NCBI GenBank assembly: GCA_944990035.1 | Contig: CALYLX010000059.1 | Span: 1-64,000 of the forward strand | DNA: 64,000 bases | Direction of reading: 5' to 3' | Origin: Clitopilus passeckerianus | Lineage: Eukaryota > Basidiomycota > Agaricomycetes > Agaricales > Entolomataceae | In this document: positions 1 through 13,031 of the stretch, one piece after another | How the letters are laid out: the number at the start of each line of letters is the position of its first letter | Numbering within the stretch: position 1 is the stretch's first letter | Position numbers and translations under genes: made by a program | Notes under the pieces: model-generated | Told to the model about the DNA's origin: nothing | What the model saw: only the letters and a program-made list of their open reading frames with translations | Databases searched by the model: none

Positions 1-50
1 TTTACGTATTGCTAAGGTTAATTGCGTCCTGTTACGAGAACTCATCAGCA

Positions 51-190
51 CCTAAACCTAAACCCTAAACCCTAAACCCTAAACCCTAAACCCTAAACCC
101 TAAACCCTAAACCCTAAACCCTAAACCCTAAACCCTAAACCCTAACCCTAAACCCTAACCCTAAACCCTAAACCCTAAACCCTAAACCCC
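51..190. repeat. Telomeric repeat array (CCCTAAA)n
   Basis: About 20 tandem units, mostly the heptamer CCCTAAA (G-strand TTTAGGG) with a few CCCTAA hexamers near 143-165. C-strand units reading 5' to 3' at the left end of the plus strand have the polarity of a left chromosome end. The array is preceded by 50 bases of non-repeat sequence (1-50), so it is not strictly terminal in this window. TTAGGG is the usual filamentous-fungal repeat; the heptamer is better known from plants. Confidence 0.93.
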
Positions 191-867
191 TAGGCCTTAG
201 ACCTCAACATACCATACAAATGCGTCGAGTATGACACGACGATGTCTAGTTGACATCCGTTTACGCATGCGTCTAGGTAACAACCGAACACTAACACTGG
301 ATTTGATTACTTCAGTCCAACGCTTGATCGCTAACGAGTAGTTTTGATGGATATCGTCAAGATCGCCGTTAGTATGGATGATGCAATGCGCCTTGGGCAG
401 TTCCGCTACATCCACTCGTCGAGATGATCGTTCGTCACCACTCCACTGGTTTCCCCGTGCCACAGGGGAAATGTCTAGAAGGTGTCGCATCGATCGTGGC
501 CTCACGAGGACCCGAGTTCAGCTGTTTCGTTACATCTCGTTATGTTCGCATTTCGTCATGTTAACGTTTCGCCGTTCCATCGCGTCTCGGACTTTAGCAA
601 GTCAACAACGAAAATAGCGCGCCAAGCTAAGTAAGTATAACACATGATAAGGAGTCCCGCACGGTTGCACGACGGCGCACCGTGTGGTGTCAGGTAAACA
701 CATGTCGACGGACTGATGAGCTGTATATAAACAGCGAAAGTTCTGGCCAGGTGGTTTCATCAACCTCTGGGACTTTCCAGACATCGCATCTGCCTTACAC
801 ACCTACTCCCAAGCTTCCAGACCTACGCTTCGCTCCGGCCTTCCAGCAAGGTCGTGAAACTCTACTA

Positions 868-888
868 CCCTAAACCCCTAAACCCTAA
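868..888. repeat. Internal telomere-like repeat
   Basis: Three degenerate CCCTAAA-type units, about 680 bp inside the main array and in the same polarity. They end three bases before the ATG of the next gene. This could be a healed older chromosome end, or telomeric DNA inserted by double-strand-break repair. Confidence 0.8.
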
Positions 889-890
889 GG

Positions 891-1958
891 ATGCTCCGTT
901 TAAACCTATGGTCGCTTCTGACTATCGAGTCAGTTGGTGCTAGAGGTCCACCTCCAATCAACAATACCTTTGGTATTCATACATCTATTGAGATTGAGGT
1001 AGGGCTAAATTTCTGTCTTTCTGATCTCCTCATTTATATCAGTTTCTTCTTTTAGCTCAGCAGCAATGAAGATGGAAACGACCATCCCACCGGCGTGCCG
1101 ATTATTGACCCTTGGTGCTTCCTCAACTTCGAGTCTCTTTTCATCTCCAGTGACTCGCAAAAGATGTACTCCCTGGAACGTCTTTATCTCGCTGCTCAGA
1201 TAACCCCTCTGCAAACGTCCTACTACGGACTTCCCATTGTTCAGCACGGAGTTGCCGATGAGTCGAAACGCACCAAGGAAGGGCAGCATGGATGGAGGTT
1301 CGGTCTTTCCACTGGCCAGAACGGGATTGGGGTGACCCTGGGGAGGTCGTCTCAGAAGGTTGCTGGCTCACAGTCGACAGAACGACGATGGGCCATTAAA
1401 TCACACATGAAAAAGGAGAAGGCGCAAAACTCGGTTGTCGTTGACTCCACATACTCGCATACCCCGTCCCATAATACTGGAGAGACCATCGAATGTGAAA
1501 GATTTGAACCTGGCCCACATTCCATCTTTGCCTCACCGAGTGAGGACGGTCGGATCTTACGTATCAGCATCAAGACGTTTTGGTCCTCCATTACCTCGTC
1601 GGCTTCCTCCAACTCTAGGTCATCAAGCTGGGGCCGATTCAGGCGGATGTTCCCTGTGAAGGACAGAAGTTCTCGACCTTTTCTGTTTGCGAACTTTTGG
1701 CATGAACTTTCCTTCGACCTAGATCTCAGTAAGATACGGGCTGAAAAATCATCCGGTGACACTTCAAAACTTGACGGCGATACAGTCGAAGGATCCCGGG
1801 CGCATCAAGATGGTCCTCACCCACACTTCCCCAAAACCGAAGTAGACGTTAAACAATGGTTGGACAGAGCTGTTCAGTTCACCATTCCACTCAAGCGGGC
1901 CGTCATCAAAGCACTCGCAGATGGTCGTGAGGAGGCACTCCGGGTAGAATCCAAGTAG
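891..1958 (+). CDS. Hypothetical protein, two exons, probably 5'-truncated
   Basis: Exon 1 is 891-998 (36 codons, starting MLRLNLWS). A 57 nt intron follows (999-1055, GTAGGG to a pyrimidine-rich TTTTAG). Exon 2 is 1056-1958 and begins LSSNEDGNDHPTG in frame. The product is about 336 residues, with no signal peptide or membrane segment. It has a Ser-rich basic stretch in the middle and a C-terminal KQWLDRAVQF segment. I do not recognise the family. The ATG follows the internal telomere-like repeat after only two bases, so normal upstream sequence is absent. The true N-terminus may have been lost, and the gene may be a truncated remnant. The protein-like composition over 300 codons and the clean intron argue that it was a real gene. 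Confidence 0.55.
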
Positions 1959-1973
1959 TAGAATCCAAGTAGG

Positions 1974-2204
1974 GCTTTCAACCGATCCTGTCATGATTCC
2001 TTTGTTCAGTGCGCCCTTTCCCCTTGATTGTACTTGCTTTTCACCGTTGCGAACAATATATCTGGTTTTCTACTCAGTACGACCTAGTTCCTCAATGAGC
2101 CTCATCCCAGTTTTCGGAGCACGCATAAAATTGTCAGGGGAGAAGGGTATTGCGCAGACTACGCGAGGCACTTCGACGACAACATGAATGTGACGTGTGT
2201 CTAG
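1974..2204. repeat. Inverted fragment of the 40-57 kb subtelomeric unit
   Basis: The reverse complement of 1974-2115 matches 41042-41180 (copy A) and 47279-47410 (copy B) over about 130 bp, at roughly 75-80% by eye; both include the core AGATATATTGTTCGCA or its close variant. The adjoining plus-strand stretch 2138-2204 reads GEGYCADYARHF in one frame. It resembles the last exon of the secreted Cys-rich gene at 57369-57879. The fragment starts about 15 bp after the stop of the preceding gene. Confidence 0.65.
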
Positions 2205-5200
2205 CCTAGAGCTGCTATAGGGCATTGGGTTTCTTAACTGCCGCAAGCCGATTTTATTGTCCATCTACAAAAAGCCTACATAAAATAATGGACAAACTGT
2301 ATCGTATTCTGGGCTATGGGTGTAGGCGCGTTGGAATATGACTATGGAGACATGGGACGAGAACGGTAAAGACGCACAAAAGGTGCGAAGATGGCATCGC
2401 CTAATGCCCAGGTGGGAGACGAACAAATTGACGGATGTCGAATCTCGACAGCGACCGGGCGAAGGACGACATATACCACAGGGTGAAGGGTGGGCTTCGT
2501 CCTGTCAACGTGATTCAGAGGCAGCCGCTCTCGTATAGTCGAAACTGACGTTCGATGTGCAAGCGACAGAGGTGACATCATTCATGACAAGGGGCGTGAG
2601 GTCAAGCTGGGAATTGAGTAAGAGAAACCTCTTGAAGTCGCCACGGCATTTGACAAGGGTGAGCGTCGCCGTGGGTATGACGAAGATGGGAACGGTTTTC
2701 GCATGTTCAGCGTCGTAGCCCTACGTGTAATCATGTTGTCGAGGTGTCGTGAGCGATCACACTAGAGGACGGTCCGTGCCCCAGGCGATCTCGACGACAG
2801 CAGGAGGGAATGGCAGCAAGTACGAGATAGCTTCGCCTATAGCACGGGGTATTAGCAAAAGGTTTATTGATGAGATACAAAAAGTGACAAACATTGCAAA
2901 CGAACAGCTGGCGTCACCACCGCCCGAAACCGAGTTGTCCTCATTTGGAGGAGAAACACGATGTGGAATGTGGTCTCCGGCTCCTGCACCCCAAATCTTC
3001 CAATCCGGACACGGTAACACAAGGGCCGTTGCTACTGTGGGCAATCCACGGAACGGAGGCGTTTGTGTTGGGGTGCTGCCGCGAGGAGGTCGCCCTGCCG
3101 TTAAGACGGCAGCGAAGCATAGGCGGACGTGCATAGGGACGAGCATGGGCATGTGCGGCGACACCCACAAGTGTACCCTGACACATTCGGGTCGTAAAAT
3201 GCAGCACGAATGTCCACTCCTTCGGCGTTCTGAAACGGCGGCCGAAGGGCTAGACCACGCCGAACAGCTTCAAAGAAGGGTATTTTCCGAATAATATTCG
3301 CCATTGGTGTATTCGTACGCCGTATTTGCTCGAGGGAAAAAGCGCTGAACTAGCTTCAGCTCGTATATGGGGTCAGTCCTGGATTCGAGGCAGATGTTCG
3401 TCGCCAGAACCATCCTTGCCGTCACGTTGACAGGTCAGATGAAGGAGTGCCTGTTAATGGACGTCAGACGAAGGTCAATCTGAGGCAATCCATAAAGTCT
3501 TACCAGAAGACAATTCTCTGCATATTCCCCTTGCGTTTAATAAATGCATGGGCCGAAAGTTCGGGGGGTTATGTTTGCTAGAGATGCCCCACGGTCAAGC
3601 TCCACCGGTCGTGGTCGTCATGGAGCGAATATTGGAGGGCTAAGGCCTTAGGGGTATGTCGCGGCAGGAAAGTAGGGGGTGGAGCTGGAGAGCCCTTGCA
3701 GCTCCTCGAGTGTGTGGGGAGAGGCCAGGAGTGGGCTAGCGGCAGGAGGATTCAAGTCGCAGTGTGCTTGTGGTGTTGACGACAACGACATAAGGATTGT
3801 GGGGACGTTTGGGGAAAGAGCGGGGTTGGAGGTAGCCTGCTTCTGAAAATCATGGCAGTTAGTTAAGGTCTTGCCATTTCGTCGAATCAACATACCGAGC
3901 AATGGGAGGATCCTCTGAACGTGCAGGTTTCATTCGCTTTGCATCTCGACTTCAGAGGCTGCAGCTCGCTGTGCCCGTACATTCCAAGGAACCATAAGGC
4001 CAGGCAGGGAGAGGTAACGAATGAATGTCTCGTTACGAGAACAGTCGAGATGTTTGGACGACAGGAAGGGTGGTGATTGAGAACATGGTGGAACGTGTGC
4101 AAGGAGAGTGCTGACTAATCGAGCACATGGCGGGAAAGATCACTAACGGCGCCAGATTTCTCGAAACACAACCTTGATTTCACCTATTTCGATGCTGGGA
4201 CCACTTACCAGAGAGGAGGTCTTACATTTATCCAGATACTGTCGCCCAATTGTCCTGAATAGCAGAGAATAGTAGCCACTTATGTCCACAGAATCCCTCC
4301 TCCCTGGTTTCATCCCTGCTTGTCGATCACCTTATCTACCTTAATATTATCGTCCGCGAATAAAATGCTCCCAAATGAATTCATTTAATGATACCATGTG
4401 TTTTTGAAGGAAACGCATTGTTTTGAACGAGGTATGGGCACGTCGATCCCACTTGACGCCCTTCAAATTGGGGAGGCAATGAGGCACTCCGGCGAGTGTG
4501 CAGATCTTACCATTGACATCGGCGACTGGACATCCCGCCAAGCTGCCTGAGCTCTACGAATTTCGTGGGGCGATATATTCAAGATACTTATCCCCTCCAA
4601 AAGGTGCAGCCTTGTCGAAATGCCATGTGATGAAACTTGAACGCAGGGGTTTCTGGCAATCTGATCAAGAGTGCACTTGCCACGTGAGATCTGTCTCCTT
4701 AGACGCATTGCGCCAAAATTGCGTTAGAAGCTATTCTGGCCGACATTATCACTGGAAGCCTGAGATAAGGAAGCAGCTATTCCTTCCGTTTTCCTCGCAT
4801 TGACAGGTGGGTCCTATTCAGACGAACCGCCGGTTGCCGGTTGCAGCCATAGCCGTCGGCGGCTTTGCGGCTTGGGAAGATAAGCGCGCATTCAATGCCC
4901 CGATTGGGAATGGATGACGAGTCCAGACCCTGTACATCTGTACACATCTCTGATCGTCATTCGCATCTCGCCGGACGTTCATTCAAAAGACAACCACCCC
5001 GCCCACAACGTGTGCTCGACTTCTGGAGGATCTGTTCATTGAACCAAGTCTTCAGCTACCGAGGTCGACAAATTTTCTGTGTCCCTGTTTCAGTCTTTTT
5101 GCACCCTGGACCCCATTCTACTGGTTTGCTAACAGGTCGACAGGCTCGTCTTCATTCCGAACCACTGAGGGACGCAGCCAACTCTGAACGGTTCTTTGAA

Positions 5201-7411
5201 GGAATAGCAAAGCTCAGGAACTGGTACAATTCTGTTCTTTGAGAGGCTGTTCCGGTCCGTTCGGTGATGAACAGAACGCAGGCTTCTGCATCATCGCATG
5301 GTGCTTCGCCGCGCTGGCTTTTACCGATAGAAAAAAAAGACGCCTTCCTCTAGCCCATTTATGCACAAAAGCTCGACCTATTCTATCAGAAGCTGTGAGT
5401 ATCAGAGCAGATTGCATAGCTTGTATCTCCTTCGACCTCGAGACCGATTTTCATGCAGCTTCTGCCGCAATGATCGTTGCTAAATCAGCGTGACCATCCT
5501 CGATTCCGCAATTTTAGGCCTCTACGCAGCGATATTTTCTCACCTGTACAACGGCCGCAACCATGAGCTCATGTGTTGTGCTATTTTCAACTCTCCAAAC
5601 CATGTAATGTGACGTGCGCTTGCAGGGTTTGTTCGATTGTCTCTCCTCAAATCTCCTGTCAGCGGCTCCAGCGAGCGCTTAATGTCTGTATATGCTTCTG
5701 ATGAGAAAAGAATACTGAACCGACTCCAACTCAAACCAGAAAACGCATGATGAAAGGCGGCTCTCCACGATAGCGATTGAACTCGGCGAAAGCGAGTATA
5801 CTCAATATTCAGGCCGGTGACAGCGACCGTATTTCCCACTATATTTACGCGCGTCTGTCAATGTACTCTCCCGTTTAGCACATCGTTAATTCTCGATTCA
5901 AGCTATGTATGAATATATAGGTTAGGACGCGCTAGATAATGACGTGATGAGAACAACTTACGCCACACTACCTTCCGTGATAGTGCAACGTCCTACCGAG
6001 TCCCACAACAAAAATTCGGACTCCCGCCGGAATTCTGTCCTTACCCTTGATTCTACTCTACGATAGGATGATATACTATCGCTTAGCTCTTGTGGAAAGA
6101 GTGAACGTTCCACAACTCCTATCAAGAACATCTCCGATATGGCCTCGCATTGAAAATTTACCTTATCCTACACATGAGAGTATCGACGAAAGATGGTTCA
6201 AGATAGGTCACTTGAAAGGAAGCATGCAGAAACCGGCAGCCGTCAGGTCTTCGAAGCTATTGAACCATTTGCTTCTTAGCACAGCTGACGACTTCAGTTG
6301 ATAGCCAGCTCCGTTATCGGAAAGATAGAGAGGATTAGATCGGACAATGAGATAGACCCAAACAACCTCGTAAGCTATCGAAACTTAGTGCATAGTTCTA
6401 AAAATTCTTCTTTGAAAGTGGTGTAGCGGTAGAAATGGCCCCAGGGTGTCGTAGAGAGCTCCAAAGAGAATCCGCACCTGGCGCGAGCGGTAAGATTTGG
6501 AGTAAAAGTAACTGCTACAGTCTTGATCGTCATGTTTTGACGAGTCTCAGCACTGCGGCCGTCCTTGCAGGCACCTCACCAAGGTCCATTCGGTTTGGTT
6601 CAAGCCCACGAATGAAACGACCCGCCGTGGTCCACTTTAGGCGGCGGCACCAGTAGACAGGCTGGGACGTCGGGTTGGTTCAGAAACAGACGGCCTTCCG
6701 GCGGTCCGCCTCGAGGTCGGCATGGTTCGACAGCAGACCCACCCAAACGCCTAAGTTGGTATTAGTGTGCTTCTGTGGGAGTGTGGCTGTTACCACAAGC
6801 AGGCGAACGATAGGTCTTGAAATGAAAGGGCCACACATGCTAGAGGTCGCCATTGTGCACCCTGGGTCCCTGGCCACCATTTCGACGACAGAAAGCACTA
6901 TGGGTACCCTCTTGATGTCGCGCCATTTAGCCAGGAGAATGCCTCAAACGCCCATGATCGACATTCATAACGGGCATGTGTTTGATCTGGGCATGGCACT
7001 CGTGATCTGTGCTCCGGGGCATTGCGCCTTGTACACAGCGTCTCCTGCAAGTATCCCTGATCATTTGAGACCGTTTCGTCTTCGCGGAAGCTCTTAGAAG
7101 AAGCCTTGCTTGTCTCTATTGTGTAAAGCGTTCACGTTGGTTCAGGCAGCCATTGTTCATTTCATGAACAGCTTGAATCGGACCGGCGGTCTTTTGTCGT
7201 TCGTCTATTGCATCCGGAGATGATCACAAATACGGAAAGCTGTCATTCCTGAACCAGCACCAATCAAGTCATCATAACGCAAAGAGCGGCCGCAGGTTGC
7301 CTAATTCGTTGCTAGACTCCTCGTTGGTATGAGCAATCTGAATGTTGCCTATCAGGAAATCCTCAATCCGGCATGTACTACGTATAAGACTGGAAGAAAT
7401 TTGAAGGAGGA
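2205..7411. other. Gene-poor stretch, no supported gene
   Basis: Open frames of 60-180 codons overlap on both strands here (for example 2749-3294 plus and 2757-3170 minus). None has a convincing start, splice pattern or recognisable domain. I see no rRNA, tRNA or inverted-repeat element. It reads as decayed subtelomeric sequence. Confidence 0.5.
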
Positions 7412-7507
7412 TTGATACGGCTCCGTTCTGACTTCTCGCAGAATCGTACGTTCGCCTCAGATAGCTCGACGCTATCTTATCTTTCGAGTCCGACACTCCT
7501 TCCTACC

Positions 7508-8380
7508 ATGTATTCGCCTCAGACGGATTTCCCTTACCTTCCCAGGAGGTCGGCTCCTCTTAGATCACGCTCACCATCGCGCAGAGCCAAATCGGTGGTG
7601 TACGATGATTCGGACTCCTCCGACCTTAGCTCTGATGACCAAGATTCCACTGTCCACCTTCAGCTAAGGCTGAAGAAGCCACAATTGCGATCTATATTGA
7701 AACATTCCCAGACGGTCCATGATGGATCAAAATCGGGTCACCGGTGCGTGTAACTGCCTATCCCAAATTAATCGATCATCTGGAAAGTGCTTTAAAGGTA
7801 TGCTATAACAGTCGTTCCCTACCGTTCAACGTGCTGCGGGGTGATCGTGCGTTTCGAGCACGTTTCCGATGTACGTCCTGTTTTCTGCTCCTACCTACAT
7901 ATTCAAATGTTGTTTCTCTTCTAGACTTTGGCGAACTCGGGCAAACACTACAACGGTCAATGCCCAACCTGCGATTCTTGGGGTAGACTCCAATCCGATC
8001 CTATCGACCCCACCGAACTAGCCCATTCCTCAGCCATGCATCGCACTTCTTACTCCTCAAACCCTTCCCCATCGCCAAAGTCGAGTCGGCGACGAGTGCA
8101 ATTCGCCGAGAAGCCAATGGTTTTCGACTTCTCTTCCGAGTCAGCACCATGCTTGGCCGCTGCTGTAGCTCTTGCACCTACGTCGTGTGCACCACCCCCA
8201 CGTGTCTCTTTCGACGCCATATACTCCCTATTCAACACAGACTTCGGAGAAGCATACCCCAATTCCGAATATTCAGCCTCACTGGGCTCAAACAGTGCCT
8301 CTAGTGAAATGTATGAGACGTTCATCCGGGTGATGAGCGTCGGTGGCCTTACCGTTCTCCTCTATTCCGTATTAACTTGA
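7508..8380 (+). CDS. Hypothetical Ser-rich protein with SILK-like and RVxF-like motifs
   Basis: Exon 1 starts at the ATG at 7508 (MYSPQTDFPYLPRRS) and runs to a GTGCGT donor near 7744. The last exon starts after a CTTCTAG acceptor near 7923 and ends at 8380. A small middle exon between 7812 and about 7830 would restore the frame, but its borders are uncertain. The N-terminal half is basic and Ser-rich, with an acidic DDSDSSDLSSDDQD patch followed by QLRSILKHSQ. The second half has HYNGQCPTCDSWG, then RRRVQFAEKP. RSILK plus RVQF in one protein fits the paired docking motifs of protein phosphatase 1 regulators. No catalytic domain is visible, and the PP1 role is an inference from two short motifs. 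Confidence 0.5.
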
Positions 8381-8784
8381 TATTTCGTTCTTGTGTATTT
8401 ATTTCACCATTAGTTATTTACTTAGAAGCACCCACATCGTAATAGCATTCGACAGCTGTAGCAAAAGAGAGGTTAACCAACATATGCTGTACTTATATCA
8501 TTGTAATGTATACGTAGAATGTCCAAAATGAGACTTCTCGACGAAGGGCGACATTGCTCTCGCAGCCTCTCATCATAACCGGGTGATAGTACAACGATAT
8601 GCATTGAGACAGACAGAGACTAATGCAACAAACACCAGGGAATACAATGACATGCAAGAGATGCGAAAGAATTGATGCGTAGGTTCAAGAGCAGGTAATG
8701 AAGATATAATATCAGGCTCATACGACCGTGGAAGTATACGACCGATAAAGCAAAATAAAAATGCAGAGATATGGTATTAGCGAA

Positions 8785-11741
8785 TCAGGATTTGCCGTTC
8801 GGGCTTTTCGGTAGCTCGAAGGTAACTCTTGCTTGTTCCGATGGCTCCTCTCCAGGGCTATCATCACTTGGTTGGCGAGGTGACCTGGGAGATTCATCCG
8901 CGAATCGGATCGAACGAGCCGGCGAGCAATCCCTAGAAGGTGGCAAAGAATAGAGGGCCTGAATATGCTGCAGTCGGCGGTTCTGGAGAGAATGGGAGCT
9001 ATCGGCAGTGTCGGGACGTGGGGATTTTCGTGGTGTTCCGGGCCGCCATGACGGTGAGGGAGATGGTGGGGCTGGGCGGGAAGCCTGGAGATGAGAGATG
9101 GAGTGTGTGTGTGAACGACCTCGCCTTTCGGAATCGTCACGAGGGGGAGACGGTGATGGTTCATTCAGAGAAAGTCGAGGTGGTGCATGGCTTCGACGAA
9201 CGGAGTTCCGACGGCGGGTTCGAGGAGCGGTACCCACTGGCTGTGATTTCGAGGTCGATGGTTTCATCTTCTGCGATTTCCCGTGGTGCTCCGACGTCGA
9301 GGGGCCCACTTGAGAGCTACTGGGTGCTTCAGCCTCCGGACTGTTATCCGACACCCAGCCTTCGTCCTCGTCCTGGGAGCCCTGCCTCTTCTCCTCCGGC
9401 CGCCTCTGGTCGTGGTCGGATAGAACCTCCTTGACCTGAGACTCGATTTCCTCCAACTTCTCCTCAACTTTATGGCCCGCCTGATTTTCCATCCCGGCCG
9501 TCGTCTTCTTCAACCCTTCAAGGAGTCCCAGCGATTGGCGGATCTTGTGCACAGTGTTCGCGTGTGGATGGCCATCTTCGTTTTCAGACCGAACAACCTC
9601 GACATCAACCTGCCAAGACAGTTAGGATCTGACATAAAAAAGGCAACGAGCTTGCTTACATCCTCGCCAGCGCTCCCTTGTCGCTCAATGACGGTTCTAT
9701 GAGGTTCGTGCCACTCGACATATTGAGCGGTGCCATCCGGAGGAGTATCGGATTGTGGTTCTTCTGTGATTTCCGCACTCTTCCTCGATCCAACACTTCC
9801 CCGCTCATCCATGGTTTCGCTTTCCACCTGAGACTTCTCTCGGATAGTGAGTGACGGAGCTGTAAGCGTCCCAGAGTCCTGCATCTTGTCGGACTGGACC
9901 TCCCCACGTTCCATGACGTTGTCGCGGTTGATGACGATGTCTGCTGCACCACGATTAACGAGACGAGCTTGGTTCGTCCAGTCGGGTAAGGAGGCGTGCC
10001 GGGACCATGTACGGGATACGGTACGAACGCGTCGGCCAAGTGAAAAGCCGGGGATGGAGAGGCCGTGAATGGTGATGGAACAAAGAACCATGAAGGCGAC
10101 GATGGGCTGAATGGTCTTGGAGAGCAGCTCGACTTGATGGTTGTGTTCGTTGTTCTTGGCGTCATGCTCGATATACTCGTTTGCCAGAGTTGAGATGAAG
10201 ACAGCACCTGGGGTGAGAGACGTTAGCGCGAAGTCAACCACCAGTAATTTGCCAAGAACCTACCAACACCGATGGGACCGAAGTGGCCGCTGAAGACGGC
10301 TTCTCGGAATGTCTTGATATCCGGGATCCACTTATACAGGGCGATAATGACGGGGAGTCGCCTCAACAAGAGGATAAGAATGGCGATGACAATCAGTCGC
10401 CAGACGCTCAAAGTGAGCTCCTCATCAACAAAGGAGGAAAATGGCATCCAGGCACCAATGTAGACAAAGCAGGCGATGTTGAAAAGGAGATCAATGACCG
10501 AACTGAACACGGATTCTTCGGTTTGGCGGTTGAAGAACCCGTCCCAGGCGAAGGCAGTTCCGCACGCGAAGGCGGCAAGGAGATCATCTGAACCCAGGAG
10601 AGTGGTAACCCCGATGGTGAGAAGTGCGAGGGAGATATATTGGGCAACGTATGACTGTCGGTCAATGAGAGAATTGCGCTCGCAGAATTTCATGAGGTAG
10701 CGGAAGGCAAAGCCAAGCATCACTCCAATGACGCTGCCAAGGATGACTTGATCTAGAGAAATAATGTTAGCGAAGCATTCATATCGTGGATCATGATGGA
10801 CGTACATAGCCATAGGAGAATAAACCAGTCTCGAATCGCCAAGCCAGTGGACTTGTCAAGCGTGAGGTATAGCGCAATGAACAAGAATGGGAAGGCTGCT
10901 CCGTCATTGCAACCGCTCTCCGCCGCAAGCAGGTGACGAAGGTGAGCGGGGACGTGCTTGTTGGCCCATTTTCCTCCTACGACCGCCGCAGCGAGAATAG
11001 GATCCGTAGGTGTGAGGCAGGCGGCGACGGCAAGGGAAGACAGGAAGTTGAGGCCGGGGATAAAGGCATAGATAAAACCAGCCGAGACGAACCAGCCCTG
11101 TGATAGTGGTCATATGTAAGCCTCAGGTTGAAAAGGCGGAGATGAAACTCGAATGACTTACCCAAGTCATGACAGGTCCGAGCAGGAAGGCAAGACTTTT
11201 CCAATGCCTCTTCATGTACGCCTTGGGCAATTCGACGCCGATCGCGAATACTCCTATCGCGAGGACGACACGCGTAATTTCCAGTGTGACGATGTTGGTA
11301 ATGTTTTCATGCCCTCCGCCCCATGCATGAGGGTCTAGTAGATTTGCGCCGTAGGGACCTGAGAACCGTCATCAGCATCTCCGCACCAGAAACCCAGCGT
11401 AAGTGAAGCGTACCGATGATAACACCGAAAATAAAAGCGAGAGGGGCTTCTCCAATGTACAACTATAGAGAAAGATATCAGTCCGATACGGCCCAGGTGA
11501 AAACTGGTGACGACGTACTCGTTCTCGAACAAATAACGAGAACATGCCAAACTGTATTGAAAATTTCAGTTCAAAGCTCGATTCCGAAACGGACTGCAAC
11601 GTACGAGGACAACGAAGCCTCCGATACATGCATAGAAGACGTGGGGTATGGTGACATCGAACTGAAAGAAAGCTAGCTTTGGTCATCGTTCACGACAGCG
11701 ACGAGGAAGCGAATACTCACAGGCTTAAAGTACCAGACCAT
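8785..11741 (-). CDS. Plasma-membrane Na+/H+ antiporter (Nha1/Sod2 type)
   Basis: A multi-exon gene of about 830 residues. It would exchange Na+ (or K+) for H+ at the plasma membrane for salt tolerance and pH control. The start is the ATG at 11741 (MVWYFKP, donor GTGAGT). Short exons then encode FDVTIPHVFYACIGGFVV, LYIGEAPLAFIFGVIIG and PYGANLLDPHAWGGGHEN. Family hallmarks are visible in order: ACLTPTDPILAAAVVGG, the ion-site region AAESGCNDGAAFPFLF, many hydrophobic helices, then FSGHFGPIGVGAVF. The last roughly 380 residues are hydrophilic, rich in Ser, Pro, Arg and Glu, with coiled-coil-like sequence; this is the long regulatory tail typical of fungal members. Introns are 45-65 nt. The reading frame looks intact. 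An ACGCGTCGCGTC site lies about 520 bp upstream. Confidence 0.93.
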
Positions 11742-13022
11742 GACGTCGTTTTCTCCAGTAAGAGGCTATTCGCTGCCGGCGGGTCAGATTGAGGGCTTGT
11801 AGGGCGAATATCCCTCAGACGATCCTCGAGAACGAGTCGAAAGGAGTTGATCTAGTCGAGGTTCGAACGTAGAACCTGGAAGCTGTGAAGTGGGGTCGCC
11901 TTTGATTGCGTCCAGGATGCCCGGTTTTTGTTTTATACGGAGGTCATCGCAGTTCCTGCCGAGCAAAGTAATGTTTATTTGTAACTGCTTACATCAGGCA
12001 CGTGTATCCTATATCCGGCTAACCGCCAAGTAAAATTGCTGTGCAGTTTCCTTCCTCCCTATCGTTCCGTTGCTATCATAAGCTTTTGCCCTGCCGTTTC
12101 AGCACTTCATTAGATGCGTCGGTCGGCCTTCATTACCCTAATTTTTGACTACACTTCACAGTGAATTGCAGATATTTCTCTGACATCGCCCGGACTGGCC
12201 ACGTACGTAAAATCTAACTCCAGGAGCATTTCATTCAGGACTTTGGCTCTAAATCTACACGCGTCGCGTCTCGAAATGACCGCCAAATGAGGGCGTGGAA
12301 ATGGTTTTTTTTGGCCTTTTCACCCTGTAGTTGCTATTCTGGGCCCTGGTCTAAATTTACCCATCGGCATGATCCCTCCTGTCACCGAGATGAGAATGGC
12401 ATTATTAGGTGTAAAAAATTGCACACCATTCTGGTGAATTGTCACCATATCGAAGATTTTTTCGCCTCCATTCTATTCAGTGCTAGAAGAAGTGATGCTC
12501 CACCAATCACGAATGCATCGTATTCTGTCGATGTGCAGGGGGTTTAGGCCTGCACCTCAGTCTATAGGCCTCATGACTCGCCACCTTTCTGGCTTTGGAA
12601 GCCCAGTCGCCAACCGACTCTTCTCTCCGCCACCTCGTTTTCACACAGACGACCTCTATGCAGGGTTTTTTTCTAGTGGGACCTGTTTTGCGTCATCCGC
12701 GGCCCTGCTTTCATCTCGCTTATCAGTTGAGCGGTATGCCCAAACGGAGGTACCAAACCGATGCCTGGCCTCGCCTATTCTAGTTCACCGTCTGAATGTA
12801 GCCTCTCATCCATTAGAAAAGCTCGTGAAAGCTCTACAGAACTTCTGTTAGATTTTATCTGTGGCGTGATATCGAATCACATTCATGTGGAGCGCCTTAT
12901 CATCGATGTGCCACCTCCAAGAAATGCCAAGGGTTAAAGCAGTAGTCACCTAAGGATCACGTCAGCATCGATCACTCAGCGTCGTCGAATGCAGACAGGA
13001 AAACGTTTTGCTTCGCCGCCTA
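11742..13022. other. Intergenic region, no supported gene
   Basis: Upstream region of the antiporter. It contains the ACGCGTCGCGTC site at 12259-12270. Plus-strand frames at 12287-12851 overlap each other and have no recognisable content. Confidence 0.5.
12259..12270. promoter_or_regulatory. MluI-box-like site ACGCGTCGCGTC
   Basis: The core ACGCGT is the binding site of MBF (Mbp1/Swi6) in yeasts. The same extended word occurs at 30604-30615 and 33848-33859, with close relatives at 19637-19652 and 35143-35155. Here it lies 518 bp before the antiporter ATG, so assignment to that promoter is weak. Confidence 0.4.
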
Positions 13023-13031
13023 TTCAATACG

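Noticed and set aside
2749..3294. 181-codon plus frame
   Set aside because: It starts at GTG, overlaps three other long frames on both strands, and shows no domain. Chance openness in GC-rich DNA is more likely.
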